From: an uncultured Chloroflexota bacterium
Lineage (GTDB): Bacteria; Chloroflexota; Anaerolineae; Aggregatilineales; Phototrophicaceae
Direction: 5' to 3'
NCBI GenBank assembly: GCA_937974245.1
Contig: CALJKV010000071.1
Coordinates: forward strand, 15,611-79,610
Length of the DNA: 64,000 nt
The translations under genes were made by a program, and so were the position numbers. The notes below the pieces were generated by a model. It was given only the letters and a program-made list of their open reading frames with translations. It searched no databases and was not told the DNA's origin. Below are positions 24,549-33,677 of this stretch, piece by piece; position 1 is the stretch's first letter, and each line of letters starts with the position of its first letter.

Positions 24549-26210
24549 ATGTTGAAACGACGACAGGTTTTTCGCATGGTTTGGGCTATTCTGTTCGGGC
24601 TGGTTGCCCTGGCGGTGACTGCTGGGGATACACTGGCGCAGAACGCCAACCTGCTCCGCAACCCCGGCATGGAAGAAGATGGGTTCGGGATTTATGTTGG
24701 GCAGGGGCGTGGCGACCTGAACCTGCCAGTAGGCTGGAGTATCTGGCTGGCTGATGGTCCGCGTGAGTTTGATTGGCAGAACCGGGCGGATAAAACCTTC
24801 GCCTTCCCGCATCGTGGCCCTGACCCTAACCCGCACCAGGGTGTCATGGCGCTCAATGTCAGTGCCGGGTATAACACCAGTACCAACGCTGTTTACCAGC
24901 AGGTGACAGTGCCGAATGCGACAGCGGTGCAAGCGTCGGCGTGGGTGTGGATTCACACCTGCACCCTGCCTAAAGATAGCAAGGGGAATTTCACCTCGGA
25001 AACCTGCGGCTCCAGCCCGGCGTCGGAAGCCTTTGTCAAAGTTGGAATTGACCCCAATGGCGGCACTGACCCATTTGCGTCGGAAATCGTCTGGTCGCCC
25101 CTGGCTGCGCCCCATGACCAATGGCTGCAAGTTACGACCAGCGCCACAACTACCGGGACGACAGCAACTATTTTCCTGTATTCCACCCAGAAATGGGCGG
25201 CAGACCTGAACAATACTTATTGGGATGAAACTTCCCTCAATGTTGGTGGTGCCGGGGGAGTATCCTCTGTTCCTGGCGCTACGGTTGCGCCCACTGCGCC
25301 GCCCGTTGTAGCGTTTGTCGTGCCGCAGGCGACTCAGGATGATGGCTCGATCGTCCACCGTGTCCAGCCGGGTGATACGATTGACAGTATAGCCTATGCC
25401 TACGGTGTGACCCGTACTCAGATTCTCGAACTCAACAATATCGCTGACCCGCGTTTCATCTCCATTGGTCAGGAATTGATCGTTATCCCGCCGCAAAACG
25501 CTGCACAGAGCCAGCCAACAGAGCAGCCTGCGACAGGAGCATCAACTGCCGCACCCGGTGAGGCCACGGCTGCCCCCCCTATTGTTGAAGTACAGCCTAC
25601 GGGGGAAGCGCCCGGTGGAGAAGCGCAGCCGACTATTGCCCCGCCAGTTTCCGTGAACGAGCCATCGCAGACTCCCGCTCCCGCGCCAGTGGTGGCGGCT
25701 GCTGCCGGACAGGTAGACCCGGCGGCGCAAACCGGGGCGGTGTGTGTGTTAGTCTTTAACGACAAAAACCAGAACCGCCTGCAAGATATGGATGAGGAAT
25801 TGCTGGCCGGCAGTACCGTTGCCCTCAGCGGCGGCGGGCAGGCGATTGATAGTTACGATACCGATGGCGTGTCCGAGCCGCATTGTTTCACCGGGCTGGC
25901 GGCAGGTGGGTATAATGCTGTGGCTGGTGCGCCAGGTGGCTTCGGCCTGACGACCCCCGACCAGTTTCGTGTCCAGCTGCTGCCAGGTGCGACGATCTAC
26001 ATCGCATTTGGCGCGGCGGAAGGCGTGCAGCCTCTGCTGCCGCCCCCGCCGGACGCAGGTGGTATCGTCAGTCAGGAAGTCGCGCAGAATACCGATACTC
26101 GCTCGATTACCGACCAGTTGATGGATTACAGTGGCTTGATTATCTTCGGGCTGGCCGGGGTGGTGCTGATCGGTGGTCTGGGGTTGACTTTGCTGCTGCG
26201 GCGGCGCTAG
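24549..26210 (+). CDS. LysM and SdrD-like membrane-anchored envelope protein
   Basis: A 553-aa protein from ATG 24549 (GAGGA 5 bases upstream; an in-frame GTG at 24537 is possible). An N-terminal hydrophobic segment serves as signal or anchor. Residues about 30-230 form a CBM-like galactose-binding domain (NLLRNPGMEEDG, ending TYWDETSLNV). A LysM domain follows at about 260-310 (HRVQPGDTIDSIAYAYGVTR). A long Pro/Ala/Thr linker leads to an SdrD/Cna-B-like domain (VCVLVFNDKNQNRLQDMDEE). A C-terminal transmembrane helix ends in RRR. It probably binds glycan outside and is held in the membrane. The next gene encodes a shorter relative of its C-terminal half. Confidence 0.9.
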   Translation: MLKRRQVFRMVWAILFGLVALAVTAGDTLAQNANLLRNPGMEEDGFGIYVGQGRGDLNLPVGWSIWLADGPREFDWQNRADKTFAFPHRGPDPNPHQGVMALNVSAGYNTSTNAVYQQVTVPNATAVQASAWVWIHTCTLPKDSKGNFTSETCGSSPASEAFVKVGIDPNGGTDPFASEIVWSPLAAPHDQWLQVTTSATTTGTTATIFLYSTQKWAADLNNTYWDETSLNVGGAGGVSSVPGATVAPTAPPVVAFVVPQATQDDGSIVHRVQPGDTIDSIAYAYGVTRTQILELNNIADPRFISIGQELIVIPPQNAAQSQPTEQPATGASTAAPGEATAAPPIVEVQPTGEAPGGEAQPTIAPPVSVNEPSQTPAPAPVVAAAAGQVDPAAQTGAVCVLVFNDKNQNRLQDMDEELLAGSTVALSGGGQAIDSYDTDGVSEPHCFTGLAAGGYNAVAGAPGGFGLTTPDQFRVQLLPGATIYIAFGAAEGVQPLLPPPPDAGGIVSQEVAQNTDTRSITDQLMDYSGLIIFGLAGVVLIGGLGLTLLLRRR

Positions 26211-26232
26211 AACTTGCCCGTTAAGGGGGTGC

Positions 26233-26865
26233 ATGATGCGGCGTTTTACAGGGTTGTTGCTGTTGCTGGTATTTGTTCAGGTTGCAGCCGCGCAAGGCGG
26301 CGGGCAACTGTGTGTTCGGGCGTTTGAGGATCGTAATGGTAACGGCGTGCTGGATGCGGGCGAACCGCTGCTGACATGGGGTATCAGCGTGAGCCTGCTG
26401 GATGTGGAAGGTGTGACGGTTGCCAGCGCATTGATGGACACTTCGCCTACTGCCACGCAAGGCGTGATCTGTTTCCAGGGGTTGGTCGCTGGGCAATATA
26501 CGGCTGCCATCACCAGTGCCGATTTTACTGCAACCACACCCGACATGATTACAACAACGGTGGCCGAAGATGGCTTGCCAACCGTTGTGGAATACGGTGG
26601 GCGAATTCCGGTGGCGGCGACATCCGTTCCGGCAGCATCATCTTCCTCAGCGACATTGTCGGATGAAGTATTGCGCTGGGCACTTGCCAGTGCCGGGTCG
26701 CTGATTGTGGTCGTTGGTATGGGTATTCTGGGGACAATCGTCTATGTCTTCTTTTTCCGCAACCGTCGCCAGTCAATTCCTGCTGCGACTGACCCGCGTC
26801 GTACCACCGGCTCAATGAGTACGGTACGCTCACGCGATACCAGCGAACATGCTCGGATTGAGTGA
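26233..26865 (+). CDS. SdrD-like membrane-anchored protein
   Basis: A 210-aa protein, 22 bases after the LysM gene. It has a signal peptide (MMRRFTGLLLLLVFVQVAAA), one SdrD-like B domain (QLCVRAFEDRNGNGVLDAGE, then GLVAGQYTAAI), a short Ser/Ala linker, a transmembrane helix (about 148-172) and a basic cytoplasmic tail. It matches the last 200 residues of the upstream protein in architecture and looks like a partial duplicate of it. The calcium-binding-type DRNGNGVLD loop is better kept here than upstream. Confidence 0.85.
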   Translation: MMRRFTGLLLLLVFVQVAAAQGGGQLCVRAFEDRNGNGVLDAGEPLLTWGISVSLLDVEGVTVASALMDTSPTATQGVICFQGLVAGQYTAAITSADFTATTPDMITTTVAEDGLPTVVEYGGRIPVAATSVPAASSSSATLSDEVLRWALASAGSLIVVVGMGILGTIVYVFFFRNRRQSIPAATDPRRTTGSMSTVRSRDTSEHARIE

Positions 26866-26867
26866 AA

Positions 26868-28199
26868 TTATTCCGGTTTGGATTGCAGATGTACGTCGTG
26901 GTCGGGTAAAATCCGTTCGGCATTCCGTATAACCGGGATGAAGTAGCCGACAACACCAACCAGCGCGGTCCCCACGCCGGCCAGTACAAACAAGACAGCC
27001 ATTCCTGCCCCTGGTCCCGTGCCGACGATGCCACCAAAAACATGGGTGAGCGTTCCACCAGCCTGCATCCCCGGCTCAAATACCTGGTCGGCCAGCGGTC
27101 CAGCGAGCAGCATGGCCGCCGGAGCGGTAATTTGTGCAATCAAACGGCGCACCGCAAAAACACGCCCCTGGACATCGGGCGCAACCTTCGCCTGCCAGAT
27201 GGCCTGATTTGACCCATTAATCATGGGGATGAAGAAAGCCGCGAAGAACCCGCCAATCCCCCAGATAATGATACCTTGCCCCAGGCCGAGAGTAGTCATG
27301 CCGAGTAGACTGCTCAGTATCCAGCCACCGAGCAGGCCGTGTACCCGCTGCTTAGGACCTCCCCAGGCCGCCAGGGACAGACCACCCACGACGCCGCCAA
27401 TCCCCATGACGGACTGTATACTCCCCAACATGAGTTCATCGTTTCCGCTGCGTGCCAGGATCATTGGCGCGAGCAGGATAAACGCCAGGGATGATAGTAA
27501 ATTTCCGAAGAAAAATACCAATTGCAACCCCAACAGGCTGGGTCGCCGGAAAATGTACCGGAATCCATAGATCGACTCTTGCCACAGGCTCCCTTTGCCC
27601 TCTATCCCTGCTGGTGTGGTTTCTGGTTGCGGAATCGTGACCAGCAGGAGTGTCCCAACGGCGAACACGAATGTCACGATGTCAATCAGCAGAATTCCGG
27701 TCAGGTGGATCGTGCCGAGCAGAATGCCGGCGATGACCGGCGCGAAAATTGTCGAGAGTGAATCGGCCAGCCCCAACAGGGCATCGGCACGCGCATATTG
27801 CGCTTTGGGAATCATCGTGGAGATTGCTGCTGAATAGGCTGGGAACTGGAATGACTGGAAAATTCCTGTGAACGCCCCCGCGATGTAAAGATGCCAGATT
27901 TGCAGGCTGCCGGATGTATGCAGAATGAGAATGGCGATTGTTGCTAACCCGGCGGCCAGGTCGCTGACCATCATCATTAGCTTGCGATCCCAGCGATCTA
28001 CCAGCGCCCCGGCGACGGGACTGAAGAGGACTATCGGGCCGAACGCGAAAAATCCGACCAGCGCCAGGGCAGTGGCCTGCCCGGTCAACTCCCATGCCCA
28101 GATTGTGATTGCAAACTGAGTCATGCCGGTGCCAAGCAGCGAAACCAGCTGACCGAACCACACCAGGGTAAAGGCACGCATTCCAGTAGGACGAGGCAT
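26868..28199 (-). CDS. MFS transporter, MFS_3/EntS-like exporter
   Basis: A 443-aa major facilitator with about 12 hydrophobic segments. Start ATG 28199 has AAAGGA upstream (MPRPTGMRAFTLVWFGQLVS). The loop after helix 2 has VDRWDRKLMMMVSD, matching the DRxxRR-like motif between helices 2 and 3. The overall layout is that of the MFS_3/EntS group of drug or siderophore exporters. Substrate unknown. It is convergent with the SdrD-like gene (2 bases apart) and no regulator is adjacent. Confidence 0.88.
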   Translation of the reverse strand: MPRPTGMRAFTLVWFGQLVSLLGTGMTQFAITIWAWELTGQATALALVGFFAFGPIVLFSPVAGALVDRWDRKLMMMVSDLAAGLATIAILILHTSGSLQIWHLYIAGAFTGIFQSFQFPAYSAAISTMIPKAQYARADALLGLADSLSTIFAPVIAGILLGTIHLTGILLIDIVTFVFAVGTLLLVTIPQPETTPAGIEGKGSLWQESIYGFRYIFRRPSLLGLQLVFFFGNLLSSLAFILLAPMILARSGNDELMLGSIQSVMGIGGVVGGLSLAAWGGPKQRVHGLLGGWILSSLLGMTTLGLGQGIIIWGIGGFFAAFFIPMINGSNQAIWQAKVAPDVQGRVFAVRRLIAQITAPAAMLLAGPLADQVFEPGMQAGGTLTHVFGGIVGTGPGAGMAVLFVLAGVGTALVGVVGYFIPVIRNAERILPDHDVHLQSKPE

Positions 28200-28420
28200 G
28201 AGGGAGTATCCTTTCGACAACACTGCACGCTATATATAACGACAACGATAGAGGAATGTTCACCTCGATCTGCCCGCGCCGCGAAGTGAATTCGGGTGTA
28301 AAATGAATCTCTGTATACTGATTGTAGTGTAAGACTGCTGTGCTTAGGCGCAAGGCTACACTGGAATTGGAATTCGTGTACAATACCCTAAAGGGTTAGT
28401 GAGATAGTCAACAGACCATC

Positions 28421-29500
28421 ATGTATGAACAGAGATTAGAACAGGTTCTCACCCGGCTGGCAAAAGACCATGCGCCAGTTGTCATTGAAGACTGGCCGAC
28501 TCTGAGAACCGAGGAAAATGCGCTGGGTAAGCTGGCACGTCGGCTGGCTAACTATAATATCCTGGTGATTACGGGGGAAATGACCTCTAGCTTTCAGCAT
28601 ATCACCGAGGATACGACACGGCTGCTGCAAGAGTGGGTCAATACCTATGGCGAGCTTTACACCACCCTGGTAGCAACTGTGTTCCCGCATCAAATCCCCC
28701 ATATTTCAGGGCATTATACCGATTCTCTGTGGCCTGTGATTATCTACCTGCGCGGTTCGATCACACCGGTTATCCAGGCGATGGCCGGATATATCATGCC
28801 CTATATTGCCGTTCGCCAGACTGCCGCACTGCTTTCGAGGGCGGAATTGATCGGCCTGATTGATATGGTGCTTGCAAATCTTGAAGGCGATGATATTCCA
28901 CCAGAAGCCCGCAAACATTTACACGAGAACGGCACGCGACTGCTGGATGCCTTGATTAACGGGCAAATGCGTCAGTATCCGTTGATGCCTCCTGCGCCCG
29001 ACCTGTTTACGGACAGTCTGCGGATGAAACCGGTTATGGTTGAGCATACGCCGTCGCGCCCGGTCATCACATCACCTGAACCGCCCCGGCCACCGGTGGA
29101 TGATCTGTTGAGCGACAGCCGCCCGATAAAGTCGGTCGTGTCGCCAGCAGAACCACCCAGGCCGCCCGGTTTTCCCGGCATGTCAAACAAACCGCCTGGG
29201 ACTGCACCGCTCCCGGCTGATGAATGGCCGCCGCTGCCGCCGGATGACTTACTGCCGGATAGGGCTCAGGGTGGCGTGAATGGCGACACCGAGCAGCTTT
29301 CGGCAACAAACCGGATACCGTCTGCTTCGGATGAGGTGGAAGTACCGGAAAAGGACGATGACAGCCTCCCTAAACCGTTGGGGCCGGATATGCCGCTGTT
29401 TTTCCGGCGGCGCAAAAAGGGCGACAAGAACGATTCGCAGCAGGAGAAATCTCGACGCCACTGGTTGCCACGCCACCAGTTTGGCGAAGAAGAGGAATAA
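28421..29500 (+). CDS. hypothetical protein with proline-rich repeated tail, 359 aa
   Basis: Residues 1-190 are a folded, mostly helical domain of unknown family (VVIEDWPTLRTEENALGKLA, with a central hydrophobic stretch IAVRQTAALLSRAELIGLID). Residues about 190-290 are proline-rich and contain a loosely repeated element: APDLFTDSLRMKPV, PPVDDLLSDSRPIKSVV and PPDDLLPDRAQG. The last 60 residues are charged and basic-acidic (FFRRRKKGDKND, HQFGEEEE). It has no signal peptide. The repeated DLxxDSxxxK segments could be docking motifs. It diverges from the MFS gene across a 220-base gap. Confidence 0.7.
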   Translation: MYEQRLEQVLTRLAKDHAPVVIEDWPTLRTEENALGKLARRLANYNILVITGEMTSSFQHITEDTTRLLQEWVNTYGELYTTLVATVFPHQIPHISGHYTDSLWPVIIYLRGSITPVIQAMAGYIMPYIAVRQTAALLSRAELIGLIDMVLANLEGDDIPPEARKHLHENGTRLLDALINGQMRQYPLMPPAPDLFTDSLRMKPVMVEHTPSRPVITSPEPPRPPVDDLLSDSRPIKSVVSPAEPPRPPGFPGMSNKPPGTAPLPADEWPPLPPDDLLPDRAQGGVNGDTEQLSATNRIPSASDEVEVPEKDDDSLPKPLGPDMPLFFRRRKKGDKNDSQQEKSRRHWLPRHQFGEEEE

Positions 29501-29606
29501 GCTTCTGTCGTTGATGCCAGGCACGCCTTGCTGAAAATGCTATATACTGATAGGAAACCTGAAACGAATCCCTCTGATTTCTGAGTGAAAAAGAGGGTTG
29601 CTGCTC

Positions 29607-29635
29607 TTAGACAGCTTGTTGGGTTTGGCTATAGA
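29607..29635 (+). promoter_or_regulatory. candidate promoter of the repeat-bearing exported protein
   Basis: TTAGAC (29607-29612) and TATAGA (29630-29635) with a 17-base spacer, 47 bases before the GTG start. Each hexamer departs from consensus at one or two positions. Confidence 0.4.
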
Positions 29636-29682
29636 ATCAAATACATCGGAAAACTTAATTGATATTACTAAGGATTCATCCC

Positions 29683-31005
29683 GTGCGTCGAATAATCTAT
29701 GGGATATGTCTCATCTGGTTGGTGGCGGCGCTGCCGCTGCTGGCGCAGGAAACACCTTTGCCGTCTGTTCCCGAAATGGCGATCGAAGCCACACCAGAAG
29801 TTGAAGCGCCTCCGGCCTCTCCGTTTGGCAGCGAAGTGCTGCTCTTGATTAACGCCCGTACCGATCTGGAACTTCTGGCAGACGTTGTCGGGGGTACCGA
29901 GCGTCCACTGGGATGGAGTGGTAGTCTGGATATTAACGATCCCCAGTTGGCGCTGCTCATCCGGCTTGACTTAGAACTGCTGGCAGGCCGGGTTGTAGGC
30001 ATGAACCAGCGTCCTAACGGATGGTTCGGGGCTGTTCCCAGCACGACTGAGGCGATTGCCCGTGATATTCGTCATGACTTAGAACTTCTGGCTGACGTGG
30101 CGAACGCAACTGGGGTGCGTCCACCGGGTTGGGCAGGTGCCGACGCGCTCATGCGGTGCAGTCGTGGTGTGCAAACCCTGGTTAATCTGCTTGAACGGGG
30201 TGGCGTCTTTGCGCTAAATGTGGATGTGAATGCCCCCGATTTTTGTCACCGGGTGGAAATCCAGGCGAGCCAGTTTGCCGAGGTGAATCTGCTGCGACTT
30301 CCACAGAATGTCCCCGCGTCCGTCGAGACCGAAGGGCAGGGTGGGGCGGTAGCTGCTCCCCAACCGGGACAAATCCTTGTCAGCACCGGCTATACGGTGG
30401 CCTTTTTGAACCGCTACGGCACCGAGCAGGTTGGCGTGATTCCGCTCAGCATGGCACTGACTCCGGTGGCACGTAGTTTTACCGAGTTTTCCCGCATGAC
30501 CCTGGTCGAGGGGGATGAGTTCGCTGTCTTTGTGGACTACCGCACGACTTCCTTGGCTGAGGTCGACTTTGCGCTGCTGCCGGATATTAACAACGTGAAC
30601 TATGAGACCTTCTGTAATGCCGAATGGTGCCGGGCCGTGGTGCAGACTGCTGGGAGTCCGGCGGCACGCCGTCCAACCAGCAGCGTGGCGACGGGCTCTG
30701 GCGGTCGGCAGTTCGTCCCCGTTGAACACCTGGTTACTTACTATGACGGCCAGGACGCAAACGGGACAACGGTTGCTCACTTCCAACTCTGCGCCCAGCC
30801 GAGGAACGTCGCTGGGGCAACCTGTGAACCGGTGACGGAAGTTGCGGCGCCGGACGGTTCACTGCTGGTTTCGGTGGGATCGGTTAATAGTATCCCTCAG
30901 TTTCGCGTGCCGTATGGTTATTCGACACATAGCCCGCGCTCGCGCAGTTACTACATGGTTGATATGTGGATTGCCCAGCCCGGCGAAAGTGGCCGGCCTC
31001 AGTAA
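29683..31005 (+). CDS. exported protein with three DLELLAD/RPxGW repeats
   Basis: A 440-aa protein that I start at GTG 29683, because AAGGA lies 8 bases upstream and a classical signal peptide follows (VRRIIYGICLIWLVAALPLL). An upstream TTG would add residues before it. Residues about 55-165 contain three tandem repeats of 35-36 aa: RTDLELLADVVGGTERPLGW, RLDLELLAGRVVGMNQRPNG and RHDLELLADVANATGVRPPG, each ending GWxGa. The remaining 275 residues are beta-rich, with Cys pairs (FCNAEWC) suggesting extracellular disulfides. Unrecognised family; possibly a binding or scaffold protein of the envelope. Confidence 0.8.
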   Translation: MRRIIYGICLIWLVAALPLLAQETPLPSVPEMAIEATPEVEAPPASPFGSEVLLLINARTDLELLADVVGGTERPLGWSGSLDINDPQLALLIRLDLELLAGRVVGMNQRPNGWFGAVPSTTEAIARDIRHDLELLADVANATGVRPPGWAGADALMRCSRGVQTLVNLLERGGVFALNVDVNAPDFCHRVEIQASQFAEVNLLRLPQNVPASVETEGQGGAVAAPQPGQILVSTGYTVAFLNRYGTEQVGVIPLSMALTPVARSFTEFSRMTLVEGDEFAVFVDYRTTSLAEVDFALLPDINNVNYETFCNAEWCRAVVQTAGSPAARRPTSSVATGSGGRQFVPVEHLVTYYDGQDANGTTVAHFQLCAQPRNVAGATCEPVTEVAAPDGSLLVSVGSVNSIPQFRVPYGYSTHSPRSRSYYMVDMWIAQPGESGRPQ

Positions 31006-31068
31006 TCCGCTATGAACACCCGGTCAGCCGGGTTTTACTCACACCACAATGTTGGAGGAATTTAGAGA

Positions 31069-31662
31069 ATGAAGATGCGTAGAAGTTTTTTGCTCTTGGT
31101 CGTTATATTACTGTCACTTGTTCTGGTCGCCTGTGGTGGCAATGGCGATACCAATAGCGGTGGCGGCGGCAGCGCCGTTACCCTGGCCCAGACTTTTGGT
31201 GCAGAGGACAGTGCTATTGGCTTCAAGTACCCGGAAGGCTGGATCGCCAACAGTGACTTTGGGCAAGTGACACTTGCTAGCAGCCAGGCCGCCATAGATG
31301 CCGCCGAGCCAATCACCGGGGCGCTGATCGTTAATTTCCTGGTCGCACCTACCGCCGACATTGCTGGCCTGGCCGAGAATGCGACTCCCACTGACGTGCT
31401 CAACGTGTTCAGATCGTTTATGGAGGGGGAAAACGCCCCGACTTTTGGCGATGTCAGTGAACTGAAGGTCGGCAACATGGATGCGGCGCAAATTTCCGGT
31501 TCTGACGATACGGCTGATGCAATTGTGTATGTTGTTAAAGTTGCAGACGATGCCTATGTTGTGATCGTTGGTGGCACAGCCAAAGGCGAGATGGGTAACT
31601 ATGAGGCGACTCTGAAGGCTGTTATCGAAACCATCACCTACACGGCTCCAGCTGCCGGGTAG
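31069..31662 (+). CDS. lipoprotein with PsbP/Mog1-like domain
   Basis: A 197-aa protein with a type II signal peptide: SFLLLVVILLSLVLVACGGN, the Cys being the lipidation site. A Gly/Ser-rich tether is followed by a domain beginning FKYPEGWIANS and ending ATLKAVIETITY, a pattern typical of PsbP/DcrB-type (Mog1 fold) lipoproteins, which are structural and non-catalytic. GGAGG lies 11 bases before the ATG. A strong terminator follows, so it is likely monocistronic or the end of the unit begun at 29683. Confidence 0.8.
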   Translation: MKMRRSFLLLVVILLSLVLVACGGNGDTNSGGGGSAVTLAQTFGAEDSAIGFKYPEGWIANSDFGQVTLASSQAAIDAAEPITGALIVNFLVAPTADIAGLAENATPTDVLNVFRSFMEGENAPTFGDVSELKVGNMDAAQISGSDDTADAIVYVVKVADDAYVVIVGGTAKGEMGNYEATLKAVIETITYTAPAAG

Positions 31663-31694
31663 CCTGCTCCCTAAATTACAATCTGATTCTGAAG

Positions 31695-31726
31695 ACAACC
31701 TGTCCCATGACGACAGGTTGTTTTTT
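31695..31726 (+). terminator. intrinsic terminator after lipoprotein gene
   Basis: Ten-base perfect stem ACAACCTGTC / GACAGGTTGT with a 7-base loop, followed by a run of T residues (31721-31726). Confidence 0.9.
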
Positions 31727-31836
31727 ATGGGTGACATATGATCCTACGCGGGATATATAGCAGATTCAGTTCGACCTGGCATATAATAATCCCACCTGAT
31801 CGGTATGCCTTGTAACGATCATTACAGGAGACTCCC

Positions 31837-32973
31837 ATGGCATCTCTGAACTTTAATCCAGGCAACAAAAAGGTGCTTCTTTCGGTTGATGGCGGCGGGA
31901 TGCGCGGTGTCATTGCTGTTGCGATGCTGGCCGAACTGGAGACTATGACGGGAAAGCCGGCACACCAGCTGTTCGATATGGTCGCCGGTACCAGCACGGG
32001 TGCGATTATCGCCGCCGGTATCGCAACAGGGATGACGGCCCATGACCTGTTGGAGCAGGTCTACCGCGACGCGCTGCCCAGTGTGTTTCGTCGCCAACCG
32101 CAGGGTATTCAATTCTGGATCAAGTATGTACTGACCGGCCTGCGCCATCTTTATGAACTCAAGCCGTTTCTGGATACACTCGGCCAATTGGTAGAGGGCA
32201 TCACGATTGGTAATTTGCACGACAATGACACACCGGAAAACAAACGTCCGATCTTTTTTCTCACAACCCGCGATATTCGCGCCAACAATACCTATTACGT
32301 GGTGAGCAAGGGGCCTGGCCGAAAGGAATTTGCTGACTGGCCGCTCTCCGGGGCGGTGCTCGCTAGCAGCGCCGCGCCTATCTATTTTCCGCCTGTATTG
32401 GGCAACCTGGTGGACGGCGGGGTCGGGCTGTATGCCAATCCCTGCCTGGCGGCATCTGTGGAAGCGATGGAGTTTATTGGCGCTGCGGAAGGCTTTGTGG
32501 ATAACGAGGTGATGCACTTTTCACTTGGCACCGGGTACATCGCCAATACGAGGCCGTCCGGGGCAGGGGGGCGTTTCTGGCTCAAGGACTGGATTGAATA
32601 TCTCATCATTACCGGGTTGGACGACTCGGCACTGCAACAGGTTTTTGTGACCCAGGCGCTCTACCGGCGGCGTATGGACTTCCGCCGCTATAATCCCTTC
32701 CTGGATTCGGCCAGCGTGCGGGACGTGCTGGGAGTAGCGTTGACCGGGCGTCCCAACCCGGCCACACTTGGCCTCGATTCGTTCACGCCGGAAGCCGTGG
32801 CGCTGATGGAGGAGATTGGCCGCGCCTATGCCCGCAAAGTGGACTGGAACCAACCAGATTACACGCCCTGGGTGCGTGATCGAAATCATCCCGACCACGG
32901 AAAGGGGCGCAACGGCGGTCACCCGCTGCCTGGCACGCTCCCTGTGGCGTGGCAGGGCACGCCGTATCGGTGA
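31837..32973 (+). CDS. patatin-like phospholipase
   Basis: A 378-aa patatin-family lipid acyl hydrolase. GGAG lies 6 bases before the ATG. The oxyanion loop is DGGGMRG (about 17-23), the nucleophile elbow is GTSTG with Ser53, and the dyad Asp is D193 in VDGGVGLYANP. No signal peptide or membrane segment is seen. It would release fatty acids from phospholipids in the cytoplasm or at the membrane face. Patatins also serve as membrane-damaging effectors in bacterial immunity. The adjacent gene is a TIR-like protein but in convergent orientation, which weakens any operon argument. Confidence 0.92.
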   Translation: MASLNFNPGNKKVLLSVDGGGMRGVIAVAMLAELETMTGKPAHQLFDMVAGTSTGAIIAAGIATGMTAHDLLEQVYRDALPSVFRRQPQGIQFWIKYVLTGLRHLYELKPFLDTLGQLVEGITIGNLHDNDTPENKRPIFFLTTRDIRANNTYYVVSKGPGRKEFADWPLSGAVLASSAAPIYFPPVLGNLVDGGVGLYANPCLAASVEAMEFIGAAEGFVDNEVMHFSLGTGYIANTRPSGAGGRFWLKDWIEYLIITGLDDSALQQVFVTQALYRRRMDFRRYNPFLDSASVRDVLGVALTGRPNPATLGLDSFTPEAVALMEEIGRAYARKVDWNQPDYTPWVRDRNHPDHGKGRNGGHPLPGTLPVAWQGTPYR

Positions 32974-33017
32974 GTTATACTCATAGGGACACTGAATAGG
33001 CTGTTAGGTATTAACCG

Positions 33018-33677
33018 TTATTCGCCAGCGGTGGGAGTCGTAGTCGTAACCAGCGCCGTCGCAGTGAGGATGAGCAGTGGGCGTTGAGCAGTGGGCGCTG
33101 CCTGCACAGTGCTGACAAAATTCAGCGCATCCTCAGTCGTGCGCGGTTGGCTGCGGCTCAGGTAGATCTGCACAGTAGCAAATTCAAAGGTACTGACTGT
33201 GTTAAATTCTTCCTGGGGCGCATGAATCCCGAATCCCCCCACTAGAATAACCCCGATGAGGAACCACAGAACCGCTAGCGCAACCAGCACGTAGCCAAAA
33301 CGACGGTTGGAGGCACGAACGGCTGGGGTGCGCACCCGCACCGGTGGACGGGTATCCGGGCGGGAAAGCTGTCCGATCCGAGTCTGCAAGGCCGCCAACG
33401 GGTACTGGCTGTTGAAATCAAGCGGTTCCAGGTGGTCAAGCAGAGAGGGCAGCGGCATAGCGGAAGCCAGCACCGGGATAATATGCAGCCCGGCATCAAG
33501 TGCCCGGGTGATGGTCGCTGTGACCTGGGCATCCGCCGCTGCTTCAGGCGAAAGGATGACGATGAGCATCGCCCCTTTCTGAACGGTTTCGGTCAATGGG
33601 TGGCCTGCGGCTTGCAGGTCAGTACGCAGCCTGTCGGCCAGGGGCGCATCCCCCGGTGTATTCGTCACTATTAACAT
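33018..33677 (-). CDS. TIR-like domain protein with one TM helix
   Basis: A 219-aa protein if started at ATG 33677; GTG 33713 would add 12 residues. Residues about 1-85 have the alternating pattern of a TIR_2-type flavodoxin-like fold (LIVTNTPGDAPLADRLRTDL, MLIVILSPEA, GLHIIPVLA). Residues about 125-150 are a transmembrane helix (YVLVALAVLWFLIGVILVGG), followed by an outside domain of about 70 residues. The catalytic Glu expected in NAD-cleaving TIR proteins is not evident at the WCxxE-like position (Ala/Gln/Thr there), so a scaffold role is more likely. It is convergent with the patatin gene. Confidence 0.65.
   Translation of the reverse strand: MLIVTNTPGDAPLADRLRTDLQAAGHPLTETVQKGAMLIVILSPEAAADAQVTATITRALDAGLHIIPVLASAMPLPSLLDHLEPLDFNSQYPLAALQTRIGQLSRPDTRPPVRVRTPAVRASNRRFGYVLVALAVLWFLIGVILVGGFGIHAPQEEFNTVSTFEFATVQIYLSRSQPRTTEDALNFVSTVQAAPTAQRPLLILTATALVTTTTPTAGE

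Noticed and set aside
24141..25496. 451-codon antisense frame across the PHP and LysM genes
   Set aside because: Composition is Arg/His/Pro-rich and lies opposite two confidently identified genes; it is an antisense shadow.
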